From Pseudomonas syringae (GTDB lineage Bacteria > Pseudomonadota > Gammaproteobacteria > Pseudomonadales > Pseudomonadaceae), in assembly GCF_000737245.1 (NCBI RefSeq), contig NZ_JPQU01000019.1:1-64000 (forward strand): a DNA stretch of 64,000 bases, in the 5' to 3' direction. Positions 9,006-20,947 of this stretch are shown here, one piece after another (the stretch's first letter is position 1; each line of letters starts with the position of its first letter). A model generated the notes under the pieces. It saw nothing but the letters and a program-made list of their open reading frames with translations, searched no databases and was not told the DNA's origin. The position numbers and the translations under genes are program-made.

Positions 9006-10526
9006 ATGCGCTGGATCACCACCCCCGGCTGGCCCGGTAACTTGCTGGCCGTGGTGGCTGGCGCGCTGACCACCTTCGCCCTCGCCCCATTCGACATCTG
9101 GCCGCTGGCGCTGGTGGCCCTGGGGCTGTTCTATCTTGGCTTGCGCGACCTCAGTCCCCGTCAGGCACTGGGTCGGGGCTGGTGCTTCGGTTTCGGCCTG
9201 TTCGGCGCCGGTACCAGCTGGATCTACGTCAGCATTCACAATTTCGGTGGCGCATCGGTATTCCTGGCAGGCTTTCTCATGCTGCTGTTCATCGCGTGCA
9301 TCGCCTGGTTCTTCGCCCTGCCCGCCTGGTTGTGGGCCCGCTGGATTCGCCGCAATGAAGCCCCGCTGGCAGATGCCTTGGCGTTCGCTGCGCTGTGGCT
9401 GGTTCAGGAAGCGTTTCGGGGCTGGTTCCTCACCGGCTTCCCGTGGCTGTACTCCGGCTATAGCCAGCTCGACGGCCCGCTTTCCGCCCTCGCCCCCATC
9501 GGTGGGATGTGGCTGATCTCCTTCACCCTGGCGCTGACTGCTGCACTGTTGTGCAACCTGCCAAAGCTGCGGGCACGCAAATCGTTTCTGGCGATTGGCG
9601 TGGTGCTGCTGTTCGCGCCCTGGATCTTCAGCCTGACGCTAAAAAGCTACGCCTGGACATCCCCCGCTGGCGCCCCCCTGAAGGTCGCTGCGATTCAAGG
9701 CAACATCGAGCAGCAGATGAAGTGGGACCCGCAGCAGCTCAACGCACAACTGGCGCTGTACCGCGACATGACCTTCCGCTCACAGCAGGCGGACCTGATC
9801 ATCTGGCCGGAAACCGCCGTGCCGGTGCTCAAGGAGTCCGCTGAGGGCTATCTGAAAATGATGAGCCAGTTCGCTGCCGAGCGGGGATCGGCGCTGATTA
9901 CCGGTGTGCCGTTGCGTGAGTTGAGTGGGCGCGGTGAATACCGTTATTACAACGCCATCACCGTGGTGGGCGAAGGCGATGGCACCTACATGAAGCAGAA
10001 GCTGGTGCCATTCGGCGAATACGTGCCGTTGCAAGATCTGCTGCGCGGCCTGATCGCCTTCTTCGACTTGCCGATGTCTGATTTCGCTCGCGGTCCAAGC
10101 GATCAGGCGATGCTACAAGCCAAGGGCTACCAGATTGCACCGTTCATTTGCTATGAAGTGGTTTATCCGGAGTTCGCTGCCGGGTTGTCGGCGCAAAGTG
10201 AGCTGTTGCTGACAGTCAGCAACGACACCTGGTTTGGCACCTCGATCGGCCCGTTGCAGCATCTGCAAATGGCCCAGATGCGTGCCCTCGAAGCCGGCCG
10301 CTGGATGATCCGTGCCACCAACAACGGTGTCACTGCACTGATCGACCCCTTCGGCAAAATCACCACCCGCATCCCGCAATTCGAACGCGGCGTGATGTAT
10401 GGCGAGGTAGTGCCCATGCACGAACTGACCCCTTACCTGCGCTGGCGCTCCTGGCCGATGGTGTTTGTCTGCGTACTGCTGATCGGCTGGGCGCTGGTGG
10501 CGAGCCGGATATCCAAGACGGTTTAG
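9006..10526 (+). CDS. lnt: Apolipoprotein N-acyltransferase
   Basis: 506 residues. Lnt transfers an acyl chain to the N-terminal cysteine of lipoproteins in the inner membrane, the last step of lipoprotein maturation. There are six or so hydrophobic segments in the first 210 residues, then a nitrilase-like periplasmic domain. The catalytic triad is visible: Glu in IWPETAVPVL, Lys in KQKLVPFGEY and Cys in FICYEVVYPE. A last membrane helix ends the protein. AAGGA stands before the ATG. It is the final gene of the ybeZ-ybeY-ybeX-lnt operon, which closes with a REPIN. It would serve LptE and the other lipoproteins coded in this window. Confidence 0.97.
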   Translation: MRWITTPGWPGNLLAVVAGALTTFALAPFDIWPLALVALGLFYLGLRDLSPRQALGRGWCFGFGLFGAGTSWIYVSIHNFGGASVFLAGFLMLLFIACIAWFFALPAWLWARWIRRNEAPLADALAFAALWLVQEAFRGWFLTGFPWLYSGYSQLDGPLSALAPIGGMWLISFTLALTAALLCNLPKLRARKSFLAIGVVLLFAPWIFSLTLKSYAWTSPAGAPLKVAAIQGNIEQQMKWDPQQLNAQLALYRDMTFRSQQADLIIWPETAVPVLKESAEGYLKMMSQFAAERGSALITGVPLRELSGRGEYRYYNAITVVGEGDGTYMKQKLVPFGEYVPLQDLLRGLIAFFDLPMSDFARGPSDQAMLQAKGYQIAPFICYEVVYPEFAAGLSAQSELLLTVSNDTWFGTSIGPLQHLQMAQMRALEAGRWMIRATNNGVTALIDPFGKITTRIPQFERGVMYGEVVPMHELTPYLRWRSWPMVFVCVLLIGWALVASRISKTV

Positions 10527-10543
10527 GGTTACGCATGCCCCCC

Positions 10544-10630
10544 GTGGGAGCGGTGCTTGCCCGCGATAAGGTTTAGGTGATTTTCCTGCAGAATCGCAGC
10601 GCCCTTATCGCGGGCAAGCACCGCTCCCAC
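10544..10630. repeat. REPIN, subfamily A
   Basis: Inverted 28-bp arms at 10544-10571 and 10603-10630 carry GAGCGGTGCTTGCCCGCGAT and its complement. It lies between the converging ends of lnt and the YdcF-type gene. Confidence 0.9.
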
Positions 10631-10651
10631 AGGGATGTATTTCAGCGCTTC

Positions 10652-11413
10652 CTAGGGATAAACCCACGGATAAACCAGCAACCCCGCCGCTTCATTGAGC
10701 AACTGCCCGCTCTGCCACATCGCCCGACTCTCCGGCAGCCAGCCGCCGAACACGCGGGCGTTGTCTACGCCGAGAAAGCCCACCGGGGCGCTGACCACGC
10801 TGAAGCCCGCCTTTTCAAAACTCCATCTCGAGCGCGGCATGTGCCAGCCCTGAGTCACCAGCACCACCCGCTTGATACCCAGCGGCTGAAGTATCGCGGC
10901 AGTCATCGTGGCGTTTTCCCAAGTGGTGCGGCTCAGACCTTCCTGCCAGCGGACTTCAACGCCAAAATCGTTTTGCAACGACTCCGCCATGATCGCCGCC
11001 TCGCTGGGTGGCTCGCCGTAATGCAGCCCACCCGTGGTCAGAATCGGCAGGCCTGATGCCTTTGCCAGCCGTGCCGCATAGCGCATTCGCTCAAGGGCGA
11101 CACCGGTGGGGATATCAGCACCCCAGCTCGGGTCATTGCGCTCACGTCCGGACCCCAGGATTACGATAGCGTCGGCTCGCTGAGAAAGGGTTACCCACTC
11201 ACTCCGGGGCAGCGGCGGAATCGTTTCAATGCCCCGGGCCGCTGACTCGACCACCACGGGCAGACTCATTAGCCAAAGCCCGCCCAACCCCAGCGCGAAG
11301 CAAGCCACCGCGAGCCGAGGCCGCGCGCGGCGCACGGAAAACGCCAGCAGCAGGAGCACGAAAAAAATACCGGGAGGCAGTAACAGGGTCTTGAGGAAGT
11401 AGCGAATAGGCAT
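10652..11413 (-). CDS. YdcF/ElyC family (DUF218) membrane protein
   Basis: 253 residues. Two N-terminal membrane helices (about residues 8-27 and 34-58) are followed by a DUF218 domain (AIVILGSGR, TTGGLHYGEPPSEAAIM, RTTWENA, LVTQGWHMPRS). Family members SanA, ElyC and YdcF influence cell envelope and peptidoglycan synthesis in Enterobacteria; the catalytic activity, if any, is unclear. A good GGAG stands about eight bases before the ATG. It converges on lnt with a REPIN between them. Confidence 0.88.
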   Translation of the reverse strand: MPIRYFLKTLLLPPGIFFVLLLLAFSVRRARPRLAVACFALGLGGLWLMSLPVVVESAARGIETIPPLPRSEWVTLSQRADAIVILGSGRERNDPSWGADIPTGVALERMRYAARLAKASGLPILTTGGLHYGEPPSEAAIMAESLQNDFGVEVRWQEGLSRTTWENATMTAAILQPLGIKRVVLVTQGWHMPRSRWSFEKAGFSVVSAPVGFLGVDNARVFGGWLPESRAMWQSGQLLNEAAGLLVYPWVYP

Positions 11414-11497
11414 CAGGCATCTCCAAGGATGCCCGAAGCCTAAAATGTTTGATGCTAAGCAACAATGCTTATGAAACAGGCACGGAGCCTGTGGCGG

Positions 11498-11872
11498 TTA
11501 TCGCTTGAAAAGATTACTTGAGCTGTGGCGACTCAACTTTGCCGACGTAGCGCAGCGTTTTCGATCCTTCAGCCAGATAACCTTGGCTGAACGCGACAAC
11601 ATTGGCACCGCCTCGGCGGACTCTCGCGACACATTGGAACTGCCCTTTGGCTCGGCACGGTTAAGATCGCCATCGGCCACGACGGCACCCTTGTTCAGAT
11701 AAGCCTCAATAAAATCGAACTCGGCTCGGCTCAAGCCGCGCAATTCCAGCTCCTCAGGCAACTCGTCACGCAACCTGATTGCTACGCTTGCGGTTTCCAG
11801 GGCAAGCCCCAGACGATTTATCAAACGTTCATACACCTCAGGATTTGTTGCTGTGTGCTGCAGCTCTGTCAT
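11498..11872 (-). CDS. Conserved small protein of unknown function
   Basis: 124 residues, charged and without signal peptide or membrane segment. The first half (residues 1-62) looks helical and acidic (RLRDELPEELELRGLSRAEFDFIEAYLN); the second half is basic and low in complexity. I do not recognise the family. A strong ribosome-binding site (GAGGTGA) lies five bases before the ATG, which is the main reason to accept it as a gene. It lies between the YdcF-type gene and leuS and may have its own promoter. Confidence 0.6.
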   Translation of the reverse strand: MTELQHTATNPEVYERLINRLGLALETASVAIRLRDELPEELELRGLSRAEFDFIEAYLNKGAVVADGDLNRAEPKGSSNVSRESAEAVPMLSRSAKVIWLKDRKRCATSAKLSRHSSSNLFKR

Positions 11873-14791
<2,919 letters not shown>

Positions 14792-14799
14792 GTGGATCA

Positions 14800-14825
14800 G
14801 GCGCCCTGGTGAGCACCAGGGCGCC
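14800..14825 (+). terminator. Strong hairpin between leuS and lptE, no U-tract
   Basis: GGCGCCCTGGT at 14800-14810 pairs perfectly with ACCAGGGCGCC at 14815-14825 around a 4-base loop. The following bases are not T-rich, so this is more likely a partial terminator or an RNA-stabilising/processing hairpin than a full stop for transcription. Confidence 0.5.
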
Positions 14826-14882
14826 GAACATATTTCCAGGGGACGCAGTGTCGGCCCAAACGGATTCAACGGGAGCATCAAG

Positions 14883-15488
14883 ATGATCAAACGCAATTTG
14901 CTGGTGATGGGCCTCGCCGTACTGTTGAGCGCCTGTGGCTTCCAGCTGCGTGGCACCGGCAGTTCCGAACTGTCCGTTAAAGAACTCGACGTCAGCGCAC
15001 GTGATGCTTACGGTAAAACCGTCAAGCAGCTGGTGCAGACCCTTGAAGGTAACGGCGTGAAGGTCTACAAGGGCGCGCCTTACAAGCTGGTGATCCTTAA
15101 TGAACAGGAAACCCAGCGAGCGGCGAGCTCCAGCGGGTCGGGCCGTTCGACCGAATACGCACTGACCAACACACTGGAATACCAGATCAATGGCAGCAAG
15201 GATCGTCAGTTGACCTACAACAAGGTCACAGTCGACAAGATCTACGTGCACGACGGCAACAACCTGATCGGCTCCGACCTCGAAGCGGGCCAGGTGCGTA
15301 CCGAAATGCGCAGCGACATGGTGCAGAAGCTGGTTGCCCAGTTGCAACAGCTGACTCCACAGCGTCTGGACGAATTGCAGGCCAAAGCCGACGCCGTTGC
15401 CAAGGCCGAAGCAGACGCGCTTGAAGCGGCACAGAAAATCCGCGACGAGACGCCACAACAGTCGCCGATCGAAATTCCGTCCCGATAA
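14883..15488 (+). CDS. lptE: LPS-assembly lipoprotein LptE
   Basis: 201 residues. LptE plugs the LptD barrel in the outer membrane and takes part in the last step of LPS export. A lipoprotein signal peptide is clear: charged start, hydrophobic core and lipobox LLSAC with the acylated cysteine at residue 19, then GFQLRGTG, the usual start of mature LptE. The C-terminal third is Ala/Lys/Glu-rich (about residues 160-201), longer than in E. coli but normal in Pseudomonas. It lies between leuS and holA. Confidence 0.95.
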   Translation: MIKRNLLVMGLAVLLSACGFQLRGTGSSELSVKELDVSARDAYGKTVKQLVQTLEGNGVKVYKGAPYKLVILNEQETQRAASSSGSGRSTEYALTNTLEYQINGSKDRQLTYNKVTVDKIYVHDGNNLIGSDLEAGQVRTEMRSDMVQKLVAQLQQLTPQRLDELQAKADAVAKAEADALEAAQKIRDETPQQSPIEIPSR

Positions 15489-15544
15489 GATTGTTAGGGT
15501 CAGCGAAAACCTGGCCCCGCACTCCCCATCTGAAATGCATTTCC

Positions 15545-15634
15545 CTGTAGGAGCGAGCTTGCTCGCGATAGCGTTGTTCCAGTCGACAATCAAGCGGCTA
15601 ATAGACCGAATCGCGAGCAAGCTCGCTCTTACAG
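15545..15634. repeat. REPIN, subfamily B
   Basis: Arms at 15545-15569 and 15610-15634 carry GAGCGAGCTTGCTCGCGAT and its complement, with one mismatch. It lies between lptE and holA inside the leuS-lptE-holA run. Confidence 0.88.
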
Positions 15635-15689
15635 ATGTTCCGTGTTTGCCGTCAGGCAGCGCGGTGTCAGGGACACCGGGAAACCTCCT

Positions 15690-16727
15690 ATGAAACTCGC
15701 TCCCGCCCAACTCGCCAAACACCTGCAAGGCACGCTTGCGCCGGTCTACATCGTCAGCGGTGACGACCCGTTGCTGTGCCAGGAAGCGGCTGATGCCATT
15801 CGCGCCGCTGCACGCCAGCAAGGTTTCGATGAACGCCAGGTATTCAGCGCAGATTCCAGTTTCGACTGGGGCACACTGCTGCAAGCCGGTGCGAGCATGT
15901 CCCTGTTTGCAGAACGCCGGCTCCTAGAGTTGCGTCTGCCGTCGGGCAAGCCGGGAGACAAGGGCGCTGCAGCGCTGATGGAATATTGCTCCCGCCCGGC
16001 CGAAGACACCTTGCTGCTCATCAGCCTGCCCAAGCTTGACGGCAGCGCGCAGAAAACCAAGTGGGGCAAAGCACTGGTCGAAGGGGCGCAAACCCAGTTC
16101 GTGCAGATCTGGCCCGTAGATGCAGGCCAACTGCCGCAATGGATTCGCCAACGCTTGTCCCAGTCCGGGCTGGCGGCCACTCAAGACGCGATAGAACTGA
16201 TTGCTGCACGTGTAGAAGGCAATCTGCTGGCTGCCGCTCAGGAAATCGAAAAGCTCAAACTGATGGCCGAAGAAGGCCAGATCACGGTTGAAACCGTGCA
16301 GGCGGCGGTAGCTGACAGTGCGCGCTTCGATGTTTTCGGGCTCACGGACGCAATTCTCAACGGCGACGCCGCCCACGCTTTGCGCATGCTCGAAGGCCTG
16401 CGCGGCGAAGGGGTCGAGCCGCCAGTGATTCTCTGGGCACTGTCCCGTGAGCTGCGGGTGCTGGCGAACCTGGCGTTGCAATTCAGTCAGGGCATGCCAT
16501 TGGACAAAGCCTTCAGTTCGGCCCGCCCGCCGATCTGGGACAAACGCAAACCGCTGATGAGCAAGGCGCTGCAACGCTATTCAGCCAAACGCTGGGCCGA
16601 ACTTCTAATGGATGCACAACGCATCGATGCACAGATCAAAGGCCAGGCGGTGGGTTCGCCATGGAGCAGCCTCAGCCGATTGTCATTATTGATGGCGGGC
16701 CAGAGACTGGCGTTGCCTGCGGAGTGA
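15690..16727 (+). CDS. holA: DNA polymerase III delta subunit
   Basis: 345 residues. The delta subunit opens the beta sliding clamp as part of the clamp-loader complex. The protein begins MKLAPAQLAKHLQGTLAPVYIVSGDDPLL and has the AAA+-like fold of the family without a functional P-loop, as is usual for delta. An in-frame extension to 15642 would start inside the sequence just after the REPIN and has no family match, so the ATG at 15690 is chosen. It follows lptE as in many gammaproteobacteria. Confidence 0.95.
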   Translation: MKLAPAQLAKHLQGTLAPVYIVSGDDPLLCQEAADAIRAAARQQGFDERQVFSADSSFDWGTLLQAGASMSLFAERRLLELRLPSGKPGDKGAAALMEYCSRPAEDTLLLISLPKLDGSAQKTKWGKALVEGAQTQFVQIWPVDAGQLPQWIRQRLSQSGLAATQDAIELIAARVEGNLLAAAQEIEKLKLMAEEGQITVETVQAAVADSARFDVFGLTDAILNGDAAHALRMLEGLRGEGVEPPVILWALSRELRVLANLALQFSQGMPLDKAFSSARPPIWDKRKPLMSKALQRYSAKRWAELLMDAQRIDAQIKGQAVGSPWSSLSRLSLLMAGQRLALPAE

Positions 16728-16747
16728 ACAAGCGCACCATAAGTACC

Positions 16748-16837
16748 GTGGGAGCGAGCTTGCTCGCGAAGAGGCCGGTATATCCAACATGTCTCCTCCA
16801 GCTGAACCATCGCCTTCGCGAGCAAGCTCGCTCCCAC
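16748..16837. repeat. REPIN, subfamily B
   Basis: Inverted arms with GAGCGAGCTTGCTCGCGAA at 16748-16771 and the complement at 16814-16837. First of two consecutive elements that fill most of the 325-base space between holA and arfA. Confidence 0.88.
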
Positions 16838-16874
16838 AGATGATTGCTGATGCAGGCCAAAGAGACTGCTTTCA

Positions 16875-16960
16875 AGGAGTGAGCCTGCTCGCGATAGCGT
16901 CCGGTCAGACCATAAATTATCGAGAGGCATAGCAGCATCGCGGGCAAGCCTCGCTCCAAC
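16875..16960. repeat. Degenerate REPIN, mixed arms
   Basis: The left arm (AGGAGTGAGCCTGCTCGCGA) resembles subfamily B and the right arm (ATCGCGGGCAAGCCTCGCTC) resembles the GCCCGCGAT types, both with mismatches. It lies 37 bases after the preceding REPIN. Confidence 0.7.
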
Positions 16961-17052
16961 AGAGCTGAGTGCGATAGCACAGATCAATTAGACACCGCCC
17001 CTCTCAAAGCCGATTATCTGCGCCGTTCCTTACCACCCAGAGAGCGCTAGCC

Positions 17053-17220
17053 ATGAAGCCTGCTATAAAAAACGCAAAGCGGCCCAACAAGGCCAAATCC
17101 ATCATTGCCCAGCCATTGTTCCGCAGCCGTCAGGAACAACCCGGCAAAGGCAAAGGCAGCTACCGCCGCGAAGCCTTCCAGTCTAAAAGCTGGGAGGCTT
17201 CTTACTTTCTGGCCGCCTGA
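17053..17220 (+). CDS. arfA: Alternative ribosome-rescue factor A
   Basis: 55 residues. ArfA enters ribosomes stalled on non-stop mRNA and recruits RF2 to free them when tmRNA fails. The sequence shows the family core: PLFRSRQEQ, then KGKGSYRREAF and WEAS. The basic N-terminus is typical. Inside the frame, at 17170-17201, lies a 12-bp hairpin with one G-U pair, just before the last six codons. In E. coli and Haemophilus a hairpin in the same place truncates arfA mRNA (by RNase III cleavage or termination), so that active ArfA is only made when tmRNA is lacking. The same control is inferred here. Confidence 0.93.
   Translation: MKPAIKNAKRPNKAKSIIAQPLFRSRQEQPGKGKGSYRREAFQSKSWEASYFLAA
17170..17201 (+). 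promoter_or_regulatory. Hairpin inside arfA, probable RNase III site or internal terminator
   Basis: Left arm GAAGCCTTCCAG (17170-17181) pairs with right arm CTGGGAGGCTTC (17190-17201) through 12 pairs, one of them G-U, around an 8-base loop. The following TTACTTTCT is moderately T-rich. Its place before the stop codon fits the known non-stop switch of arfA. Confidence 0.75.
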
Positions 17221-17303
17221 AACATGGCAACTTTTACTCAGGGCCCTTTCCGTCGGCAGGCATGATAAGGTCTGCATCTAACGGTAATACCTTGGACCCC
17301 AGC

Positions 17304-18632
17304 ATGCCCTCTTGTTTTTCCCGACGTTGGCAGTTACGCCAACTAATCGCTGCCTCCAGTCTCGTCCTGTTAGTTGCCTGCGCCGAGAAACCCACCGCAG
17401 CCGACGCCATGCCTCTTCCTGTAACCAAGAACGTTCAGGTCACACCCGTCGCGGCGCCTGCGCCGGTCATCAGCGTCGATGGCAATCTCGATATTCAACC
17501 GACCATGAGTTTCGCTGAATGGCAGGCGGGCTTTCGCGAGCAAGCACTGCGGGCAGGCATCCGGCCGGATATCTTTGATCGTGCCTTCATGGGCGTGACG
17601 CCGGACATGAGCGTCGTCAAAGCCGACCGCAGCCAGCCTGAGTTCACGCGGCCGGTGTGGGAATACCTCGACGGTGCGATCTCCGAAGCACGGGTGCGCA
17701 AGGCTCAGGCATTGACGAACCAGTATGCCGACGCGCTGCAAAGCATCGAACAGCGTTACGGTGTTGATCGCAATGCGCTGGTCGCGGTGTGGGGCATGGA
17801 AAGTAATTTCGGGCAATTTCAGGGTTCCAAGTCAGTGATTCGCTCTCTGGCCACACTGGCCTACGAAGGTCGCCGTCGTGGCTTCGCTCAGGACCAACTG
17901 CTGGCCGCGCTGCAAATCCTGCAACATGGCGACGTTGCACCCGAGAACATGATCGGCTCGTGGGGCGGCGCCATGGGGCAAACTCAGTTCATACCGACCA
18001 CCTACAACACCCACGCGGTGGATTTCGACGGTGATGGTCGTCGTGACATCTGGAACAGCCCGACTGACGCTCTGGCATCTACCGCGCACTACCTGCAAAG
18101 CTCCGGCTGGCAGACCGGCCAGCCGTGGGGCTATGAAGTCACCTTGGCACCGTCCTTCGACTATGCACTGGCTGATGCGTCGACCCGTAAAAGCCTCGCT
18201 GAATGGCAACGCCTGGGCCTGACCCTGCCCAATGGCTCGCCTCTTCCTGCCACCGCCCTGCAACAACAAGCCGCCCTGCTGCTGCCCGCTGGCTATAAAG
18301 GCCCGGCGTTTCTGGTGATGGATAACTTCCGGGCGATCCTCAAGTACAACAACTCGTCTTCCTACGCGCTGGCTATCGGTCTGCTGGCGGGGCGGATTCA
18401 AGGCGGCGGTTACGTCGTGGGTGAATGGCCACGCGGCGACGTCCCGCTAAGCCGCTCAGAGCGCATCGAACTGCAAACCCTGCTCTCGGCCAAACGTTAT
18501 GACGCAGGCAACCCAGATGGCATCATCGGCGCCAACACACGTAAAGCGATCCGCAGTGCGCAGCAGGCCTATGGCTGGCCAGCAGATGGCTACCCGACTC
18601 AGGAGTTGCTGCAGAATCTGCGCAAACCCTAG
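17304..18632 (+). CDS. Lytic murein transglycosylase, MltB family, with peptidoglycan-binding domain
   Basis: 442 residues from the ATG at 17304. It cleaves the glycan strand of peptidoglycan to give anhydro-muropeptides. An N-terminal signal with a lipobox-like LLVAC suggests an outer-membrane lipoprotein. The SLT_2 domain (about residues 80-370) has the catalytic Glu in WGMESNFGQFQGS and the MGQTQFIPTTY motif. A C-terminal PG_binding_1 domain (about 385-440) contains DGIIGANTRKAI. This domain set matches the MltB-like paralogues of Pseudomonas (SltB2/SltB3 type) rather than MltB itself, which is coded at 23375. An in-frame extension upstream to 17262 is less likely because it precedes the signal peptide with polar residues. 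Confidence 0.9.
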   Translation: MPSCFSRRWQLRQLIAASSLVLLVACAEKPTAADAMPLPVTKNVQVTPVAAPAPVISVDGNLDIQPTMSFAEWQAGFREQALRAGIRPDIFDRAFMGVTPDMSVVKADRSQPEFTRPVWEYLDGAISEARVRKAQALTNQYADALQSIEQRYGVDRNALVAVWGMESNFGQFQGSKSVIRSLATLAYEGRRRGFAQDQLLAALQILQHGDVAPENMIGSWGGAMGQTQFIPTTYNTHAVDFDGDGRRDIWNSPTDALASTAHYLQSSGWQTGQPWGYEVTLAPSFDYALADASTRKSLAEWQRLGLTLPNGSPLPATALQQQAALLLPAGYKGPAFLVMDNFRAILKYNNSSSYALAIGLLAGRIQGGGYVVGEWPRGDVPLSRSERIELQTLLSAKRYDAGNPDGIIGANTRKAIRSAQQAYGWPADGYPTQELLQNLRKP

Positions 18633-18695
18633 CTTCTAATTGTTTGGGTGTCCCTGACACCCTGCTGAACCTGTGGGAGATTCTATGTGTGCTCG

Positions 18696-18799
18696 CACGA
18701 CGTGGGACCGGCTTCAGCCGGAAAGAGGCCAGTGCATCCCCCCGATACTTATCGCCTGAAATGCCGACTTCCCGGCTGAAGCCGGTCCCACATCGTCGC
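18696..18799. repeat. REPIN-like element, subfamily E
   Basis: Arms GTGGGACCGGCTTCAGCCGG and its complement enclose about 50 bases. The core (ACCGGCTTCAGCCGG) differs from the other REP subfamilies and matches the element at 57507. Confidence 0.85.
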
Positions 18800-18855
18800 G
18801 GCAATATCGAGATCACAGGTCATCATCACCGCAAGTGTTTCAGACCGACGCACAA

Positions 18856-18889
18856 AAAAAGGGCCGGATAGTGATATCCGGCCCTTTTT
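18856..18889. terminator. Bidirectional rho-independent terminator
   Basis: A 15-bp perfect stem (AAAAAGGGCCGGATA and its complement) with loop GTGA has T-runs on both strands. It lies between the converging transglycosylase and lipA genes and can end both transcripts. Confidence 0.9.
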
Positions 18890-18911
18890 GCTTTCAGCTG
18901 CGATTCGAACG

Positions 18912-19934
18912 TCAGACCATCGCTTCAACGGCGATCTTGGCCTGTTCGTCAGCGTGGTACGAAGACCGCACCAATGGGCCTGACGCGACGTTCTTGAAGC
19001 CCATCTTGTAACCTTCCTCGGCGAACCAGGCGAAGGTGTCCGGATGCACGAAGCGCTGAACCGGCAAGTGGCTGCGCGAAGGTTGCAGGTACTGGCCGAG
19101 GGTCAACATGTCGATATTGTGTTCACGCATGCGCTGCATGACTTCGATCACTTCTTCGTCGGTCTCGCCCAAGCCCAGCATCAAGCCGGATTTGGTCGGG
19201 ACGTGCGGGACCATTTCCTTGAAGCGTTGCAGCAGGGTCAGCGACCACTGGTAATCCGAACCCGGACGCGCAGCCTTGTACAGGCGCGGCACGGTTTCCA
19301 GGTTGTGGTTGAACACATCTGGCGGCTCGGCTGCAGTGATTTCAAGGGCGACGTCCATACGACCACGGTAATCCGGAACCAGTGTCTCCAGCTGTACGTT
19401 TGGCGACAGCTTACGGATTTCGCGGATGCAGTCAGCGAAGTGCTGGGCACCGCCGTCACGCAGGTCGTCGCGGTCAACCGAGGTGATCACCACGTACTTG
19501 AGGCGCAGGTCGGCGATGGCGACCGCGAGGTTCACTGGCTCGTCAGCATCCAGTGCCTTCGGACGCCCGTGGCCCACGTCGCAGAACGGGCAGCGACGGG
19601 TGCAGATGTCACCCATGATCATGAAGGTCGCGGTGCCGCCGGAAAAACATTCGCCCAAGTTAGGGCAGGACGCCTCTTCGCAGACGCTGTGCAGTTTGTG
19701 CTTGCGCAGCAGTTGCTTGACGCGATCCACCTCCGGGGAAACCGGGATGCGCACGCGAATCCAGTCAGGCTTCTTCGGCAGGTCGACGGTCGGGATGATC
19801 TTTACAGGGATACGCGCAACTTTTTCCGCACCGCGCAGCTTCACGCCCGCTTCGACTTTCGGACGGGCCACGCGCTCGGAAACATCGACGGCGGGGATCA
19901 AGGTTTGCACGGCAGTATCAGTCGCAGTAGTCAT
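18912..19934 (-). CDS. lipA: Lipoyl synthase
   Basis: 340 residues. LipA is a radical-SAM enzyme that inserts two sulfur atoms into octanoyl groups on lipoyl domains. The auxiliary cluster motif [12 protein letters not shown] lies near residues 95-106 and the radical-SAM motif CTRRCPFCD near 120-128. The N-terminal extension of about 50 residues (ending [10 protein letters not shown]) is usual in Pseudomonas. It lies two bases downstream of lipB in the same operon, so octanoyl transfer and sulfur insertion are made together. Confidence 0.97.
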   Translation of the reverse strand: MTTATDTAVQTLIPAVDVSERVARPKVEAGVKLRGAEKVARIPVKIIPTVDLPKKPDWIRVRIPVSPEVDRVKQLLRKHKLHSVCEEASCPNLGECFSGGTATFMIMGDICTRRCPFCDVGHGRPKALDADEPVNLAVAIADLRLKYVVITSVDRDDLRDGGAQHFADCIREIRKLSPNVQLETLVPDYRGRMDVALEITAAEPPDVFNHNLETVPRLYKAARPGSDYQWSLTLLQRFKEMVPHVPTKSGLMLGLGETDEEVIEVMQRMREHNIDMLTLGQYLQPSRSHLPVQRFVHPDTFAWFAEEGYKMGFKNVASGPLVRSSYHADEQAKIAVEAMV

Positions 19935-19936
19935 AA

Positions 19937-20584
19937 TCAGTCGATTCCGCCCGTTAGGGTCGTCTGCTCAGCATAGTCGAGGTGTTTGACGAGCTGCGCG
20001 CGCAGCCGGACACTTACCTCGGCAAATTCAATCGGGCCTGCATGATCGCATAGCTGGGTCATTGCCAGCCCTGCGTACCCACAGGGATTTATCCTTCGAA
20101 ACGGTTCAAGGTCCATGTCGACGTTAAGCGCCAGACCATGGAATGAACGGCCACTACGAATTCGCAGACCAAGGGACGCGATCTTCGCTCCATCGACATA
20201 CACACCTGGCGCATCAGGCTTGGCAGCGGCGTTGACGCCGTAACTGGCCAGCAAGGCAATCAGGCTGTTTTCGATGCGGGTCACCAACTCTCGCACGCCG
20301 AAGCCCAGGCGTTTCACATCCAGCATCAGATAGACGACCAGTTGGCCGGGCCCATGATAGGTCACTTGACCGCCACGATCGACCTGTACCACCGGAATAT
20401 TGCCCGGCAGCAGCAAATGCTCGGGCTTGCCGGACTGCCCCTGGGTGAATACCGGCGCGTGTTGCAGCAGCCAGATTTCATCCTGCGTGTCCTTGCTGCG
20501 CTCATCGGTGAAGCGCTGCATGGCATGCCAGGCCAGCTCGTAGTCGACCTCGCCCAGGTCACGAACGTTAAGGCTTGCGCCCAT
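19937..20584 (-). CDS. lipB: Octanoyltransferase
   Basis: 215 residues. LipB moves octanoate from acyl-carrier protein to lipoyl domains, the step before LipA. Visible motifs are [15 protein letters not shown] with the conserved His, and [11 protein letters not shown] with the conserved Lys; the expected Cys follows in [11 protein letters not shown]. The start overlaps the stop of the DUF493 gene as TGATG, so translation is coupled. Confidence 0.96.
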   Translation of the reverse strand: MGASLNVRDLGEVDYELAWHAMQRFTDERSKDTQDEIWLLQHAPVFTQGQSGKPEHLLLPGNIPVVQVDRGGQVTYHGPGQLVVYLMLDVKRLGFGVRELVTRIENSLIALLASYGVNAAAKPDAPGVYVDGAKIASLGLRIRSGRSFHGLALNVDMDLEPFRRINPCGYAGLAMTQLCDHAGPIEFAEVSVRLRAQLVKHLDYAEQTTLTGGID

Positions 20585-20859
20585 CAGAGCACCATGTGCA
20601 CAAGGCCCGTGGCGCGCAGTGCGCTATTGATGTCGCGCAACTGGTCTTCACCGGTGGCAACGATGTGCAACTGGATCGTGGTGTACTTGCCGTTGCTGCT
20701 TTGACGCTCGGCAAGGGTGGTGATGTCAATCCTGGCATGTTTGGCCAGAATCTCGATCACGCTGTCTTTGAACCCTACACCGGTGTCCCCGATCACTTTG
20801 ATCGGATAGTCCACGCAAGGGAATTCGATTTTGTGCGACTTGACGTCGGAATCTGTCAT
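20584..20859 (-). CDS. YbeD family protein (DUF493)
   Basis: 91 residues beginning [15 protein letters not shown]. It is the small ACT-like YbeD/DUF493 protein found next to lipB in most gammaproteobacteria; its role is unknown, possibly regulatory. The motifs YPIKVIG and [15 protein letters not shown] are typical. A longer frame up to 21009 would overlap the end of dacA and adds Cys/Ser-rich sequence not seen in the family, so the ATG at 20859 is chosen. Confidence 0.93.
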   Translation of the reverse strand: MTDSDVKSHKIEFPCVDYPIKVIGDTGVGFKDSVIEILAKHARIDITTLAERQSSNGKYTTIQLHIVATGEDQLRDINSALRATGLVHMVL

Positions 20860-20947
20860 GGCAGTAAAATTCTCACAAGCCGTGAAGATGCAAAAGCGCC
20901 CACTCAGGATATGAGCGGGCGCACTTAGGTGGGCGCTGTAGCTGTTA

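Noticed and set aside
16728..17052. Small proteins coded in REPIN-filled gaps
   Set aside because: Frames in these gaps are generated by the palindromes themselves and recur in similar form at other REPINs.
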